From Bryobacterales bacterium (GTDB lineage Bacteria > Acidobacteriota > Terriglobia > Bryobacterales > Bryobacteraceae): a stretch of 48,663 nucleotides of DNA. Below the pieces are notes generated by a model, which saw nothing but the letters and a program-made list of their open reading frames with translations, was not told where the DNA came from and ran no database searches. Shown piece by piece: positions 26,749 through 36,221 of this stretch. Numbering within the stretch: position 1 is the stretch's first letter; each line of letters starts with the position of its first letter. The stretch is from contig JAEUQC010000043.1 in assembly GCA_016789905.1 (NCBI GenBank), forward strand, positions 1 through 48,663. The letters run 5' to 3'. The position numbers and the translations under genes were made by a program.

Positions 26749-29700
26749 ATGACCCGTCCTTTCTTCCTGTTCCTTGTCCTCCTGTCCGGCTCCTTCGCCG
26801 CCTCTGCGCAAAGCGCCGGGCAGATCACCGGCTCCGTGCAGGACAGGTCCGGCGCCGTGGTCCCAGGCGCCGCCGTGCGCGGTGTGAATGAGTTGACCGG
26901 CCTCGTCTCAAACACCATCTCGGATTCCGATGGACGCTTCACCCTTCCCCAGTTGCCAATCGGCGAGTACCGGGTGGAGGTTTCCCGTGATGGATTCCGG
27001 CCCTTCCGGTCACAGACCTTCCGGCTGGATGCCGACGCCACTCGACAGGTACAGGCAACACTTGAACTGGGCCAGGTTTCCGAATCGATCACCGTCGGCG
27101 GCAGTGTCTCCCAGGTGGAAACCGTCGGCGCCACGCTCAAGGAAATCATCGATGAGCGGCGCATCACCGAACTCCCGCTCAACGGGCGCAACGCCCTGCA
27201 ATTGGTCCGGCTGCTGCCGGGTGCGGTGAACGGCGCCGGCAACAACGGACTCGGCCAGAACAACGGCATCTCTGTGAACGGCGCGCGCGGCACCGCGAAC
27301 AACTACCTGCTCGATGGCGGTGACAACAACGACCCGCAGCTCAACACGGCCGCGCTCATCCCGAACCCGGATTCCCTGGAAGAGTTTAGCGTCCAGACCA
27401 ACAACTTCTCCGCGGAATACGGGCGCAACTCCGGCGCCATCATCAATGCCGTCACCAAGTCCGGTACGAACAAGTTCCACGGCTCCGCCTATGAGTTCCT
27501 GCGCAATGACGTCATGGACGCCCGCAGCTTTTTCGGACTGGAGAAGGGCAAGCTGCGCCGCAACCAGTTCGGCGGTTCCGCCGGTGGACCGGTCATCCGC
27601 GATCGCACGTTTTTCTTCGGCTCCTACGAGGGCATGCGCGAGCGTTCCGGCGCAACGTTTTCCGGCCTAACGGTGCCGGCCGCCGCCATGCGCGGCGGCA
27701 ACTTCAGCGCCTTTGCCCGCCTCCCGAACGATCCCTCGACGAACCAGCCATTCCCCGGCGGCCAGATTCCCGCTTCTCGCTTCGACGCCGCCGCCGTCAA
27801 CTTCCTCGACAAACTGTCCGTTCCGCTCCCCAACGCGTCCAACAACCGCTTCATCTTTAACCGTCCAAACCTGCAGGACGCCAACCAATACATCGCCCGC
27901 CTCGATCATCAACTCACCTCCGCTCAGCGGCTCTCCGGCCGCGTGTTCAAAAGCGGCAGTTTTGAATCCAACACCGCAGGACTGCCGGTGCTTCATGCCG
28001 AAAACAGCTTCGACAGTTACAACATGCAGGGGCAGCACACTTGGACCATCTCGCCCGGCCTCTTGGGTTCCGGCCAAATCACGGCCAACAAAACGTTGAT
28101 CGACCGCGGCCCGCTGCCTATCGGTTCGGGCGACGGCGTCAGTTATGCCGACTTGGGAGTAAGAGTGAACCGGGGCACCGCCGACGCGGGCGGCGTGAAG
28201 CTCGTGCCCCACTACCGCGGCGCCGTCAACGGCTATTGGAACCTCAATCAGGATAATCTTGTCACCATCGACCGCCGCACCTACCAGGGAACCTATACTC
28301 TCTCCTGGATTCGCGGGCGTCATCAGGTGAAGTTCGGCGGCGAGTATCGCTACAGCTATTCGGACCGCACAACCGGCAACGGCATCGATCCGCAGTTCAC
28401 CTTCGACGGCCGCTTCAGCAACGAGTCATTCGCCGATTTTCTGCTCGGCCGCCCCTCCGCCATGACGCAAGGTTCGCTACGCATCAACAGCAACGCCAAT
28501 CATGCGCCGTCGTTCTTCGTTCAAGACGACATTCGCCTCAGCAAGAACCTCAACCTCAGTGCCGGTATGCGCTGGGAGCCCTACCTGCCTTTCTACGCGA
28601 CAAACGATGAGCTGACCGTTTTTCGTCCCGGCCAGCAATCGAGGATATTCCCCAGCGCACCGGCCGGGCTGCTATATGTCGGCGACGCCGGCGTCCAGCG
28701 CGGCGGCACCGACACCGATTGGAACAACTTTGCCCCTCGCGCCAGCTTGGCCTGGCGCCCGGCCGGCTCCACAAAGACAAGTGTCCGCGCGGGCTACGGC
28801 ATCTTCTTCGACACGCCTCGCTTCCACATGCTCAGCCACTTCGTGAATTCCCCGCCCTATTCTTTCCAGACCACCATCAACCAGCCGGCCAGCTTTTCCG
28901 ATCCCTATCGCAACGCCGTCAACCCGTTCCCCTATTCGCCTCCCGCCACCGCCGAAGCACGCGCCAACTACCGGTTCTCGCTTCCGGTTACCGTGGGACT
29001 CTCGATTGACCCGGACCTCGCCACCTCGTACCTGCAACAGTGGAACGTGAACGTCCAACGAGAGATCGCCGCCGGCTTCACCGCCACGCTTGCCTACGTC
29101 GCGTCGAAGGGGACGAAGCTCGCCATGCGAACCGAAGCGAATCCGGCCATCTTCCGCGCCGGCGCCACCACCGCCAATATCAATGCCCGCCGACTCTTCG
29201 CCCCCGCCTTCCAGAGCGTCATCAACTACCAGAACAACGTGAATTCCAGCTATAACGCGCTGCAGGCGACCCTCAACAAGCGATTCTCCAAGGGCTATAC
29301 CATCCTGGCCAGCTACACCTACGGACGCTCCATTGATGCCAGTTCGCTCGAAGTAGATGGCTTCAACGGGCAGGACCCTTTGAACATCGGCGCCGACAAA
29401 GGACTCTCCGATTTCGACGTCCGCCAGCGATTCATCGCCAGCTTTCTCTGGGACATCCCAGGTCCCGGTTCCGGTATCGCAAAATGGGTGTTGGGCGGCT
29501 GGCAATCCAACGGCATCTTCAACGCGCAGACCGGTACTCCCGTGAACATCGTCAGCGGCAGTGACCGCGCCCTGTCAGGCACCGGTACGCAACGGGCGAA
29601 CTTGGTTGCCAACCCCTATCTCGCGGCCGGCCGTTCGCGCGACGAACAGATGGCAGCGTTCTACAACGCCTCCGCCTTCGCCATTCCCGCGCTGGGCACC

Positions 29701-29943
29701 TATGGCAATTTCGGGCGCAACGTGTTGCAAGGCCCCGGCTCTTACAATCTCGATTTCGCTCTCTTCAAAGCGTTCCGCTTCGGCGAGGCCCGCGAGTTGC
29801 AGTATCGCTGGGAAATGTTCAACGCGCTGAACCATGCCAACTTGGGCGACCCGCGCGCCAACATCGGCGCCGTCCGCCCCGGCCAGATCGACACCACCTC
29901 CGGCCCCCGCATCATGCAGATGGGCCTGCGCTTCGTCTTCTAG
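26749..29943 (+). CDS. Oar-like TonB-dependent outer-membrane receptor 2
   Basis: Outer-membrane receptor of 1064 residues with the same plan as receptor 1: signal peptide (MTRPFFLFLVLLSGSFAASA), carboxypeptidase-regulatory-like domain (about 25-115, GSVQDRSGAVVPGAAV to LELGQVSESITV), plug (LPLNGRNALQLVRLLPG, LLDGGDNNDPQL) and a long barrel ending in Phe. It is only moderately similar to receptor 1 in the barrel, so the pair did not arise by recent duplication. The family's conserved ITKSG-like AVTKSGTNKFHGSAYEFLRND is intact. Neighbouring divergent genes are exported M20 and DUF1501/DUF1549 proteins, suggesting a peptide- or glycan-derived substrate. It converges on the sigma-54 regulator gene, with a single base between stop codons. 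Confidence 0.95.
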   Translation: MTRPFFLFLVLLSGSFAASAQSAGQITGSVQDRSGAVVPGAAVRGVNELTGLVSNTISDSDGRFTLPQLPIGEYRVEVSRDGFRPFRSQTFRLDADATRQVQATLELGQVSESITVGGSVSQVETVGATLKEIIDERRITELPLNGRNALQLVRLLPGAVNGAGNNGLGQNNGISVNGARGTANNYLLDGGDNNDPQLNTAALIPNPDSLEEFSVQTNNFSAEYGRNSGAIINAVTKSGTNKFHGSAYEFLRNDVMDARSFFGLEKGKLRRNQFGGSAGGPVIRDRTFFFGSYEGMRERSGATFSGLTVPAAAMRGGNFSAFARLPNDPSTNQPFPGGQIPASRFDAAAVNFLDKLSVPLPNASNNRFIFNRPNLQDANQYIARLDHQLTSAQRLSGRVFKSGSFESNTAGLPVLHAENSFDSYNMQGQHTWTISPGLLGSGQITANKTLIDRGPLPIGSGDGVSYADLGVRVNRGTADAGGVKLVPHYRGAVNGYWNLNQDNLVTIDRRTYQGTYTLSWIRGRHQVKFGGEYRYSYSDRTTGNGIDPQFTFDGRFSNESFADFLLGRPSAMTQGSLRINSNANHAPSFFVQDDIRLSKNLNLSAGMRWEPYLPFYATNDELTVFRPGQQSRIFPSAPAGLLYVGDAGVQRGGTDTDWNNFAPRASLAWRPAGSTKTSVRAGYGIFFDTPRFHMLSHFVNSPPYSFQTTINQPASFSDPYRNAVNPFPYSPPATAEARANYRFSLPVTVGLSIDPDLATSYLQQWNVNVQREIAAGFTATLAYVASKGTKLAMRTEANPAIFRAGATTANINARRLFAPAFQSVINYQNNVNSSYNALQATLNKRFSKGYTILASYTYGRSIDASSLEVDGFNGQDPLNIGADKGLSDFDVRQRFIASFLWDIPGPGSGIAKWVLGGWQSNGIFNAQTGTPVNIVSGSDRALSGTGTQRANLVANPYLAAGRSRDEQMAAFYNASAFAIPALGTYGNFGRNVLQGPGSYNLDFALFKAFRFGEARELQYRWEMFNALNHANLGDPRANIGAVRPGQIDTTSGPRIMQMGLRFVF

Positions 29944-29944
29944 C

Positions 29945-31318
29945 TCAGCCCAAACCGAACTTCTTCATGCGATACCGCATCGTGTCGCGGCTGATGCGCA
30001 GCATCCGCGCCGCCGCCGTCCGGTTGCCGCCGCACTTTTCCAGCGCCTGGTGCAGCAACGCCTTCTCCTGGTCTTCCAGGCCGACAATTTCGCCGCTCAC
30101 TGCCAGCGCTGGCAGCGCCGCGGCGCCCTCGCCTTCGCTGTCCCATAGGTAAGGCGGCAGGTCCCCCACATCAATCGTTTCCCCCAGCGCCATCATGCAC
30201 GCGTGGCCCACGGCGTTTTCCAGTTCACGCACGTTTCCTGGCCAATGGTGCCGCTGAATCACGATCTCCGCCCGGCGCGTCCATCCGGCGATCGGCTTGC
30301 GATACAACTCGCTGAACCGCCGCGTGAAGTGACGGACCAGCAGCGGCAAATCCCCTTCCCGTTCTGCCAGCGCCGGCGCGCCGATTTCCACCATGCTCAG
30401 CCGGTAATACAAGTCCTCCCGAAACGACTTGTCGGCGATGCACTGACGCAAATCCCGATTCGTGGCGGCGATGATCCGCACATCTACTTTCCGGGGCGTC
30501 AGCGAACCCAGCCGTTGTATCTCCTGGTTCTGGATCGCCCGCAGCAGCTTCGCCTGCGTCGAAAGTGGCATGTCACCGATTTCGTCCAGAAACAACGTTC
30601 CTTTGTGCGCATGCTCGAACAGGCCTGTCTTGTCGGCGACGGCACCGGTAAACGCGCCCCGCGCGTGTCCAAACAGTTCGCTTTCAAACAACGTCTCCAC
30701 CACCGCCGAACAGTTCAACACTACCAGGTGCCCATCGGCCACCGGGCTCAACTGATGCAGCGACTTCGCCACCAAGTCCTTGCCCGTCCCCGTCGCCCCG
30801 GTCACCAGCACTGTCCGGTAGTGCGGCGCCACTCGCTCAATGCGCGAATACAGGTCCCACATCTGCGGACTGTTGCCCACCAGACCGTGAAACTCCGCGC
30901 TGTCCAGCAGTTCACGCTGCAGTGACGCCGCTTTCAATCGCCGCCGCGCCGTGTCCAACAGTTGGTCAACACGCTTGCGAATCGTGTCGATCGGCACTGG
31001 CTTGTTCCAATAGTCCGACGCGCCCTTCTTGATCGCCTCCACCGCGGTATCAGTGGAATAGTGCGCCGTCATAAGTATCACGTCGATCGACGGATCGAAC
31101 GCCATTACGCGCTCCAATACGTCCATGCCTGACAGCCGCGGCATCACCAGATCGGTGAGGACAATCTGCGGATGGCGCGACGCCACCAGGTCCAATCCCT
31201 CCTCCGGATCCTCGGCCGTCAATATCTCCACATCCGCGCGGCGCAGCGCGCTTCGCAACAGTTCCAGATTGCCCGCGTTGTCGTCGATGATCAACAGCGT
31301 CATCAAAGGAGCGCTCAT
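29945..31318 (-). CDS. Sigma-54-dependent response regulator, NtrC family
   Basis: Three-domain activator of 457 residues. Receiver: phosphoacceptor Asp56 (VLTDLVMP), acid pair Asp12-Asp13, Lys106 (NKPVP). AAA+ domain: Walker A GATGTGKD (174-181), the sigma-54 contact loop GAFTGA (221-226), Walker B TLFLDEIGD (241-249), WPGNVRELENAV. The C-terminal Fis-type helix-turn-helix (NRTAAARMLRISRDTMRYRMKKFGL) binds an upstream enhancer. The ATG at 31318 overlaps the receiver gene stop as ATGA, which fixes the start. As last gene of the respiratory operon it is probably phosphorylated by the hybrid kinase two genes earlier and may activate the operon's own sigma-54-like promoter. All residues needed for ATP hydrolysis and sigma-54 contact are present. 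Confidence 0.95.
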   Translation of the reverse strand: MSAPLMTLLIIDDNAGNLELLRSALRRADVEILTAEDPEEGLDLVASRHPQIVLTDLVMPRLSGMDVLERVMAFDPSIDVILMTAHYSTDTAVEAIKKGASDYWNKPVPIDTIRKRVDQLLDTARRRLKAASLQRELLDSAEFHGLVGNSPQMWDLYSRIERVAPHYRTVLVTGATGTGKDLVAKSLHQLSPVADGHLVVLNCSAVVETLFESELFGHARGAFTGAVADKTGLFEHAHKGTLFLDEIGDMPLSTQAKLLRAIQNQEIQRLGSLTPRKVDVRIIAATNRDLRQCIADKSFREDLYYRLSMVEIGAPALAEREGDLPLLVRHFTRRFSELYRKPIAGWTRRAEIVIQRHHWPGNVRELENAVGHACMMALGETIDVGDLPPYLWDSEGEGAAALPALAVSGEIVGLEDQEKALLHQALEKCGGNRTAAARMLRISRDTMRYRMKKFGLG

Positions 31319-31680
31319 GCTTGCGCTACCCATCGGGCCAGTTCCGCCCGCAGATCGGCCAGCCGCAGCGGCTTGGTCAGGTACGACGTGAAGCCCGCCC
31401 GCAGCGCCTTCTCCCGGTCTCCTTCCATCGCATAGGCCGTCAAGGCCAACACGGGCGTCTCCCGATACCGCGTCATTGCCCTTACCTCCCGCATCGCGCC
31501 GAATCCGTCGAGCTCTGGCATCTGCAGGTCGAAAATCATCAGGTCCGGCACCATTCGTTGCGCCGCCGCCACCGCCTCCCGGCCATTGGCCGCTTCCTCA
31601 ACGGTGTGCCCCAAATGCCCCAGAACCGTGCGCAGCAGCTCCCGGTTCTTTTCGCTATCATCCGCTACCAGTATTGTCAT
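31315..31680 (-). CDS. Stand-alone receiver-domain protein (CheY/DivK-like)
   Basis: A 121-residue single receiver: acidic pair Asp7-Asp8 (LVADDSE), phosphoacceptor Asp51 (IFDLQMPELDG), the switch Thr81 (ALTAYAM) and Lys103 (YLTKPLR), all in place. No output domain. Its closest look is to receivers that end hybrid kinases or act as phosphate sinks (MEGDREKALRAGFTSYLTKPL is typical of those). Position between a hybrid kinase and an NtrC-type activator suggests a relay intermediate or a competing sink. ATG 31680 follows the kinase stop by 16 bases and its own stop overlaps the activator start. Confidence 0.93.
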   Translation of the reverse strand: MTILVADDSEKNRELLRTVLGHLGHTVEEAANGREAVAAAQRMVPDLMIFDLQMPELDGFGAMREVRAMTRYRETPVLALTAYAMEGDREKALRAGFTSYLTKPLRLADLRAELARWVAQA

Positions 31681-31696
31681 GAAGAAACGCGAGGCT

Positions 31697-33634
31697 TCAG
31701 GACGTGCGAACTACCTTCCGTAAAGCCCCCAGCAGCGGCTGCTTCCAGGATTGCCCCTTCCGCAGGATCGCCACCGTTTTCTTCTTTAGCAGTTCGGTAT
31801 CGCCTCGATTCAATTCTAGCCCGGTTAGCACGATAACGGGGATTTCTCCCGCGTTCGCCTTCTCACGAACGTGCGAAAGCACTTCGAATCCGCTCATGCC
31901 AGGCATCATCAAGTCGAGAATTAACGCCGCCGGCGCCGCTCTCTCCATCAGTGCAAGTGCCTCTTCGCCACTGCTGGCAAACTCCGCCGAATACCCTGCC
32001 TCCCGCAGTATCGCCCCCAGCAGTTCGCGCGCCATCGGCTCGTCGTCCACCACCAGAATCGACCGCCGCCCAGGCTCGGACTTCACCGCCTTCGCCAGCG
32101 TATCCAGCAATTGCCGCTTGCCGACAGGTTTCGTCAAATGCGCGTCGACCCCAAGCGCTCTCGCCTCGTCGCTCTCCTCGGTCACCGAAACCACCACAAT
32201 CGGGATCGATTCCAGCCGTTGATAGCCGCGCAATTCCCGGATCATCTGCCAGTCTTCCGACGTGGGCATCGATAGATCGACAACAATCGCCTCCGGCTCC
32301 AATTCGTTGGCAATTGTTGCCGCCTGCTGCGCATTGGCCGCGCACAGCGTACTGAATCCCTCCGGCGCCATGTAGTTCACCAGAAGTTCGGCCGCCCTCG
32401 GTTCGTCTTCTATGATCAGCACCAGCGGCCGCGGCGCTTCCGTGCAGCCCTGGCCCGTCTTTACGGTAAACACAAATGTGCTGCCGCGTCCCGGCTCGCT
32501 GCATACCCAGATCCGGCCGCCCTGCTGTTCCACCAGCCGCTTTGTGATCGCCAGGCCCAGTCCCGTTCCTTCTCGCACTCCCTTGGTCGTCGAACCTACT
32601 TGATAAAACTTGTCGAAAATCGCGTCATGGTCTTCCCGCGCGATGCCGACGCCCGAGTCGACAACGGAGATCGCCACTTTTCGCGCTCGCGCCTGCGCCG
32701 CCACCCGCACCTCGCCGCCAGCCGGCGTGAACTTTACCGCGTTACTCAGCAGATTTGTCAGCACCTGCCGCAATCGCAGCCGGTCCGCCTCCACAAAAAT
32801 ACCTTCGTCCAGTCCCACCGTCAGCCGCAGCCCTTTCCCTTCGGCCTGTGGGCGGATCATTTCCATCACCTCTTCCAGCGCCGGCGCCAGCGCGAACTTT
32901 TCCAGGTGGAACTCCATTCGCCCTGCTTCAATCTTGCTGATATCCAGCAAATCGTTTATCAACGCCAGCAAGTGGTGGCTGTCCTGATGAATATTGGAGA
33001 CAAACCGCTTCTGCTTCTCATTCAGCGGGCCCTCCAACTCCTCGATTAACAGTTCGGCAAAGCCAATGATTGTGTGCAGCGGCGAACGGAGTTCGTGACT
33101 CATGCTCGCCAAAAATTCACTCTTCAACCGGTCGCTTCGTTCCACCTCCGCGTTTCGCTGTTGCAGTTGGCGGTTCTTCTCCTCCAGTTCCCTTGTGAAC
33201 CGGTCCTGCATCTCCTGGAACCGTTCCTCGGCCAAACGTCTTGCCGTCACATCCCGTACCGTCGCAATCACGTGGAATCCATCGTCGGAGTGGATCGGAC
33301 TCAGGCTAATCTCCACCGGAAAGACGGACCGGTCTTTTCGCTGCGCCCGCAGCGCCAAGCCCGAACCCATTGGCCGCGTCGACGCGCGTTTCGCGAACGA
33401 CTCCCGGTGTCCGGCGTGCTCTCCCCGCATCGCGTCCGGCACCAGTTCATCTATCGAAAGAGCTAGAAATTCCTCGCGAGAATACCCGAATAGCCGCTGC
33501 GCGATCTCATTGACCAGCACAATGCGTCCCTGCGCGTCGGCCTCGATGATCGCGTCCGGCGCCGCATCCAGCAATTCACGGAATCGATTCAGTTCCCGCG
33601 TATCTCCCTCTTTCATCGGCTTCCCCATTTTCAT
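31697..33634 (-). CDS. Soluble hybrid histidine kinase: PAS - HisKA - HATPase - REC - REC
   Basis: A 645-residue cytoplasmic sensor with no transmembrane helix. PAS domain about 15-130 (AIIEADAQGRIVLVNEIAQRLFGYSREEF); coiled coil 133-170; HisKA with phospho-His180 (FLASMSHELRSPLHTIIGF); ATPase N-box NLLSNAVKF (294-302), DSGVG (326-330), GTGLGLAI (356-363); receiver 1 with Asp453 and Lys502; receiver 2 with Asp574. There is no Hpt domain. The PAS may sense redox state, oxygen or a ligand; no heme ligand is evident. Start is taken at ATG 33634, overlapping the copper ATPase stop as ATGA; ATG 33628 has a better-spaced GGAAG and is possible. It belongs to the respiratory operon and likely phosphorylates the receiver and activator that follow. 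Confidence 0.93.
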   Translation of the reverse strand: MKMGKPMKEGDTRELNRFRELLDAAPDAIIEADAQGRIVLVNEIAQRLFGYSREEFLALSIDELVPDAMRGEHAGHRESFAKRASTRPMGSGLALRAQRKDRSVFPVEISLSPIHSDDGFHVIATVRDVTARRLAEERFQEMQDRFTRELEEKNRQLQQRNAEVERSDRLKSEFLASMSHELRSPLHTIIGFAELLIEELEGPLNEKQKRFVSNIHQDSHHLLALINDLLDISKIEAGRMEFHLEKFALAPALEEVMEMIRPQAEGKGLRLTVGLDEGIFVEADRLRLRQVLTNLLSNAVKFTPAGGEVRVAAQARARKVAISVVDSGVGIAREDHDAIFDKFYQVGSTTKGVREGTGLGLAITKRLVEQQGGRIWVCSEPGRGSTFVFTVKTGQGCTEAPRPLVLIIEDEPRAAELLVNYMAPEGFSTLCAANAQQAATIANELEPEAIVVDLSMPTSEDWQMIRELRGYQRLESIPIVVVSVTEESDEARALGVDAHLTKPVGKRQLLDTLAKAVKSEPGRRSILVVDDEPMARELLGAILREAGYSAEFASSGEEALALMERAAPAALILDLMMPGMSGFEVLSHVREKANAGEIPVIVLTGLELNRGDTELLKKKTVAILRKGQSWKQPLLGALRKVVRTS

Positions 33635-36072
33635 TCTTCCGGTTCCCATCGCGCCAGCCTCGCCGATTGAACAATTACCGACACACTCGAGACGATCATC
33701 GCTCCCGCCGCCCAAAGTGGTGTCAAAACGCCCATTACGGCCAGGCTGATTCCCGCCGCGTTGTACGCAAACGCCCAAAACAAATTGCGCCGCACCGTCG
33801 CCACGGTTCGCGCCGCCAAGTCGAACGTATCTCCCACACGCCGCAGCGATGGCGTCATTAGCACCACCGGCGCCGCCTGCATCGCCAGCGCGGAGCCGCT
33901 CCCCATCGCGATTCCCAGCGTCGCCTGTGCCAGCGCCGGTGCGTCGTTCACGCCATCCCCAACCATCGCCACGCCCCCGCGCGACGCCTGCAGCCGCCGG
34001 ATAAACTCCGCCTTTCCTTCCGGCAGCACCTCGGCTTCAAACGAGGTCGCCCCCACTTGCCGGCTCACTGCCGCCGTCGTTGCTTTCGCATCCCCGGAAA
34101 GCACTAGCGTCTGGAGTCCACTCCTCCGCAGCTTCCCAAAAGCCGCGCGCGCGTCGGCTCGGATCTCATCGCCGCAGCAGATCACCGCGCGAACCTCTCC
34201 GCCCCAGCCCACGTACACCGCGCTTAGCCCTTCGTTCTGCCAACCCTCGGCCGCGCCTGACAGCGCCCCGGGAATCCGGCCCGCAAAAAGTAACGCCAGG
34301 CGCGCATTGCCCGCAAACACTTCCTTCCCAAATACGCTTCCCGAAACGCCCATGCCGTCATACCGCAGCACGTCCGGCGCCGGTTGAAAACTCATTTTCA
34401 GTTCCACCGCACGCTCAACAATTGCCCGCGCCAGCGGATGCTCCGACATTACTTCCACCGGTCCCACCCACTGCAGCAAGGCCTCCTCGGCCATTCCGGC
34501 GCAGCGAAGCATCCGGAATTGCCCTGAAGTGACTGTCCCCGTCTTGTCAAACACCACCGTCCCAATTCCATCCACCGTTTCCCACACATCGGCGTTGTTA
34601 ATCAGAATTCCGTGCCGCGAAGCCGCCGACACTGCCGACGAAATCGCCAGCGGAGTCGCAATCCCCAGCGCGCACGGACACGCCACCACCAGTACCGCTA
34701 TCGCGTGCATCAACGATGCCGACACCCCCACGCCGCCAATGTACAGCCACCCCAGATACGTCGCCACCGCCAGCGCCAGCACAACCGGGATGAAGACCGC
34801 CGTCACTCGATCCACACGCCGTTCCACCCGGGCCCGGCTCGACAGCGCCGCCTCCACCGCCAGAATCATTCGCCGCAGCGTTCCCTCTTCCCCCGTCGCC
34901 GCCGCCGTCACCGTCAGCACCCCGGAAATGTTCAGGCTCCCGCCCACAATCGCGTCCCCGGCCCTCCGCTCCACCGGCCGGCTTTCTCCTGTGATCACCG
35001 ACTCGTCCAATAACGACCGGCCGATCGAAACCCGCCCATCCGCCGGAACGCGCTCCCCGGGCTTCACCACAAACGCCGCCCCGCATTCCAGCCGCTCCAC
35101 CGCCACCCAGCGCTCCCGCCCGCTCCCGTCCATTATCCGCGCCTTCCGCGGCATCATCCGGTGCAGCAGTGTCACCGCCCGCGCCGCCGTTTCCTTCGCC
35201 CCGGCTTCCAGCAGTTTCCCGATCAGCACGAACGTGATAATCGCGCATGCCGTGTCGAAATAGAAATGAACCCCTCCCGCAAACGCCTGCCAGATGCTGA
35301 ATCCATACGCCGCCAGGATTCCCAGCGACAACAGCGCCTCCATGCGCAGCACACCCTCTCGCACGCCCAGCCCCGCAAGCCGCAGCACTGGCCAAGCCGA
35401 ATAGAACACCGCCGGCGCCGTCAACACCATCAGCACCCACGGCAGATACGCCCGCATACTGTCGGCGATCGCCTCAAAGTAGCTCACGTAAAAAACGCTG
35501 CTCAGCGTCATTACGTTCATCCACACAAAACCCGCCACGCCCAACCGCAACTGCAGGTCGCGCCTCCGGCCATCATCGCTTCGTTCCACGCCCGGCGCGT
35601 ACGCCCGCGCCCCGTACCCCAGCCGTTCAATTCGCTCCGGAATGCGTCCGGGCGGCAACCGTTGCGGCAGATAACGGACCTTCACCAAGTCGGAAGTGAA
35701 CAGCACCTCCGCGGAAACCACACCCCGCTCGCGAAGCAACATGTGCTCGATCAGCCAGCCGCACGACGCACACCACATCCCGTCCACTTGCAGCGCCAGT
35801 TCCTTCACTTCGCCATCGGTCTCTGCAGCGTCCGCTGCACTCTCGGGCCGTGCAATCAAGCCAGCCTCCAGCGATTTCCGGAATAGATCGGTGTCCCGCG
35901 GATCCACGCCTGGCCCAAGCGCGCCGCTCTCGCGCAGAATCGTAAACACGTGCAGACACCCGTGGCAGCAGAACTGCTTCTCCGCGCCATCGAATGCGCC
36001 CTTGTAGACGGTCGCGCCGGAAGGCAGGCCGCACAAGTTGCACTGCACACTCGCCACTGCCGGGCTCGCCAC
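33631..36072 (-). CDS. ccoI: Copper-translocating P1B-type ATPase CcoI/FixI
   Basis: Membrane copper exporter of 813 residues supplying Cu to the CcoN active site. N-terminal metal-binding domain with Cys11/Cys14 and FCCHGC (34-39), the ATPase-cat_bd module typical of CcoI; HMA domain with CASC (101-104); then P-type ATPase landmarks TGES (361-364), the membrane Cys-Pro-Cys (465-467), phosphorylated Asp509 in DKTGT, SEHPLA and GDGVNDAP. Eight helices are expected. The start is GTG 36072, whose G is also the last base of the preceding TAG; this one-base coupling supports it, and the N-terminal Cys pair begins at residue 11. Neighbours CcoG, CcoN and CcoO confirm the oxidase assembly role. Confidence 0.95.
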   Translation of the reverse strand: MASPAVASVQCNLCGLPSGATVYKGAFDGAEKQFCCHGCLHVFTILRESGALGPGVDPRDTDLFRKSLEAGLIARPESAADAAETDGEVKELALQVDGMWCASCGWLIEHMLLRERGVVSAEVLFTSDLVKVRYLPQRLPPGRIPERIERLGYGARAYAPGVERSDDGRRRDLQLRLGVAGFVWMNVMTLSSVFYVSYFEAIADSMRAYLPWVLMVLTAPAVFYSAWPVLRLAGLGVREGVLRMEALLSLGILAAYGFSIWQAFAGGVHFYFDTACAIITFVLIGKLLEAGAKETAARAVTLLHRMMPRKARIMDGSGRERWVAVERLECGAAFVVKPGERVPADGRVSIGRSLLDESVITGESRPVERRAGDAIVGGSLNISGVLTVTAAATGEEGTLRRMILAVEAALSSRARVERRVDRVTAVFIPVVLALAVATYLGWLYIGGVGVSASLMHAIAVLVVACPCALGIATPLAISSAVSAASRHGILINNADVWETVDGIGTVVFDKTGTVTSGQFRMLRCAGMAEEALLQWVGPVEVMSEHPLARAIVERAVELKMSFQPAPDVLRYDGMGVSGSVFGKEVFAGNARLALLFAGRIPGALSGAAEGWQNEGLSAVYVGWGGEVRAVICCGDEIRADARAAFGKLRRSGLQTLVLSGDAKATTAAVSRQVGATSFEAEVLPEGKAEFIRRLQASRGGVAMVGDGVNDAPALAQATLGIAMGSGSALAMQAAPVVLMTPSLRRVGDTFDLAARTVATVRRNLFWAFAYNAAGISLAVMGVLTPLWAAGAMIVSSVSVIVQSARLARWEPEE
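33686..33691. other. Only CTCGAG (XhoI/PaeR7I) site found in the window
   Basis: Palindromic hexamer CTCGAG inside the ccoI coding sequence. A scan by eye of every TCGA in the window found no second copy. It is the predicted target of the restriction-modification pair near the left edge. Confidence 0.85.
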
Positions 36073-36221
36073 TACCGCTTCTCCCCGCGAACGTGCCCCT
36101 GCTCGTCCAGCATCACTGGATTCAGGCGTTTCGCCTCGACGTACACATACACCATGATGCCGATGAACCCGACGAAGATCGCCACCAGCACGGACGGTAC
36201 CACCGAAGTATTTTGCTTCAT
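36072..36221 (-). CDS. 49-residue single-helix membrane peptide between ccoG and ccoI
   Basis: Begins at ATG 36221, overlapping the ccoG stop as ATGA, and ends with TAG sharing its last base with the GTG start of ccoI, so it is translationally coupled on both sides. The peptide has a polar start, one helix (PSVLVAIFVGFIGIMVYVYV, about residues 9-28) and a charged tail (EAKRLNPVMLDEQGHVRGEKR). Size and position resemble the small cbb3 assembly or accessory subunits (CcoH, CcoS, CcoQ), but the tail has none of their signatures I know, for example no DDLE. The reading frame is supported by its perfect coupling; its identity is unknown. Confidence 0.65.
   Translation of the reverse strand: MKQNTSVVPSVLVAIFVGFIGIMVYVYVEAKRLNPVMLDEQGHVRGEKR

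Noticed and set aside
14212..29943. The two Oar-like receptors as a recent duplication
   Set aside because: Only the domain plan and the short conserved motifs match; barrel sequences and lengths differ and their DNA is not alignable by eye.
31315..31680. Receiver gene as the cut-off C-terminus of the hybrid kinase
   Set aside because: It has its own start, 16 bases after the kinase stop, and the kinase already ends with two full receivers; no frameshift would join them naturally.
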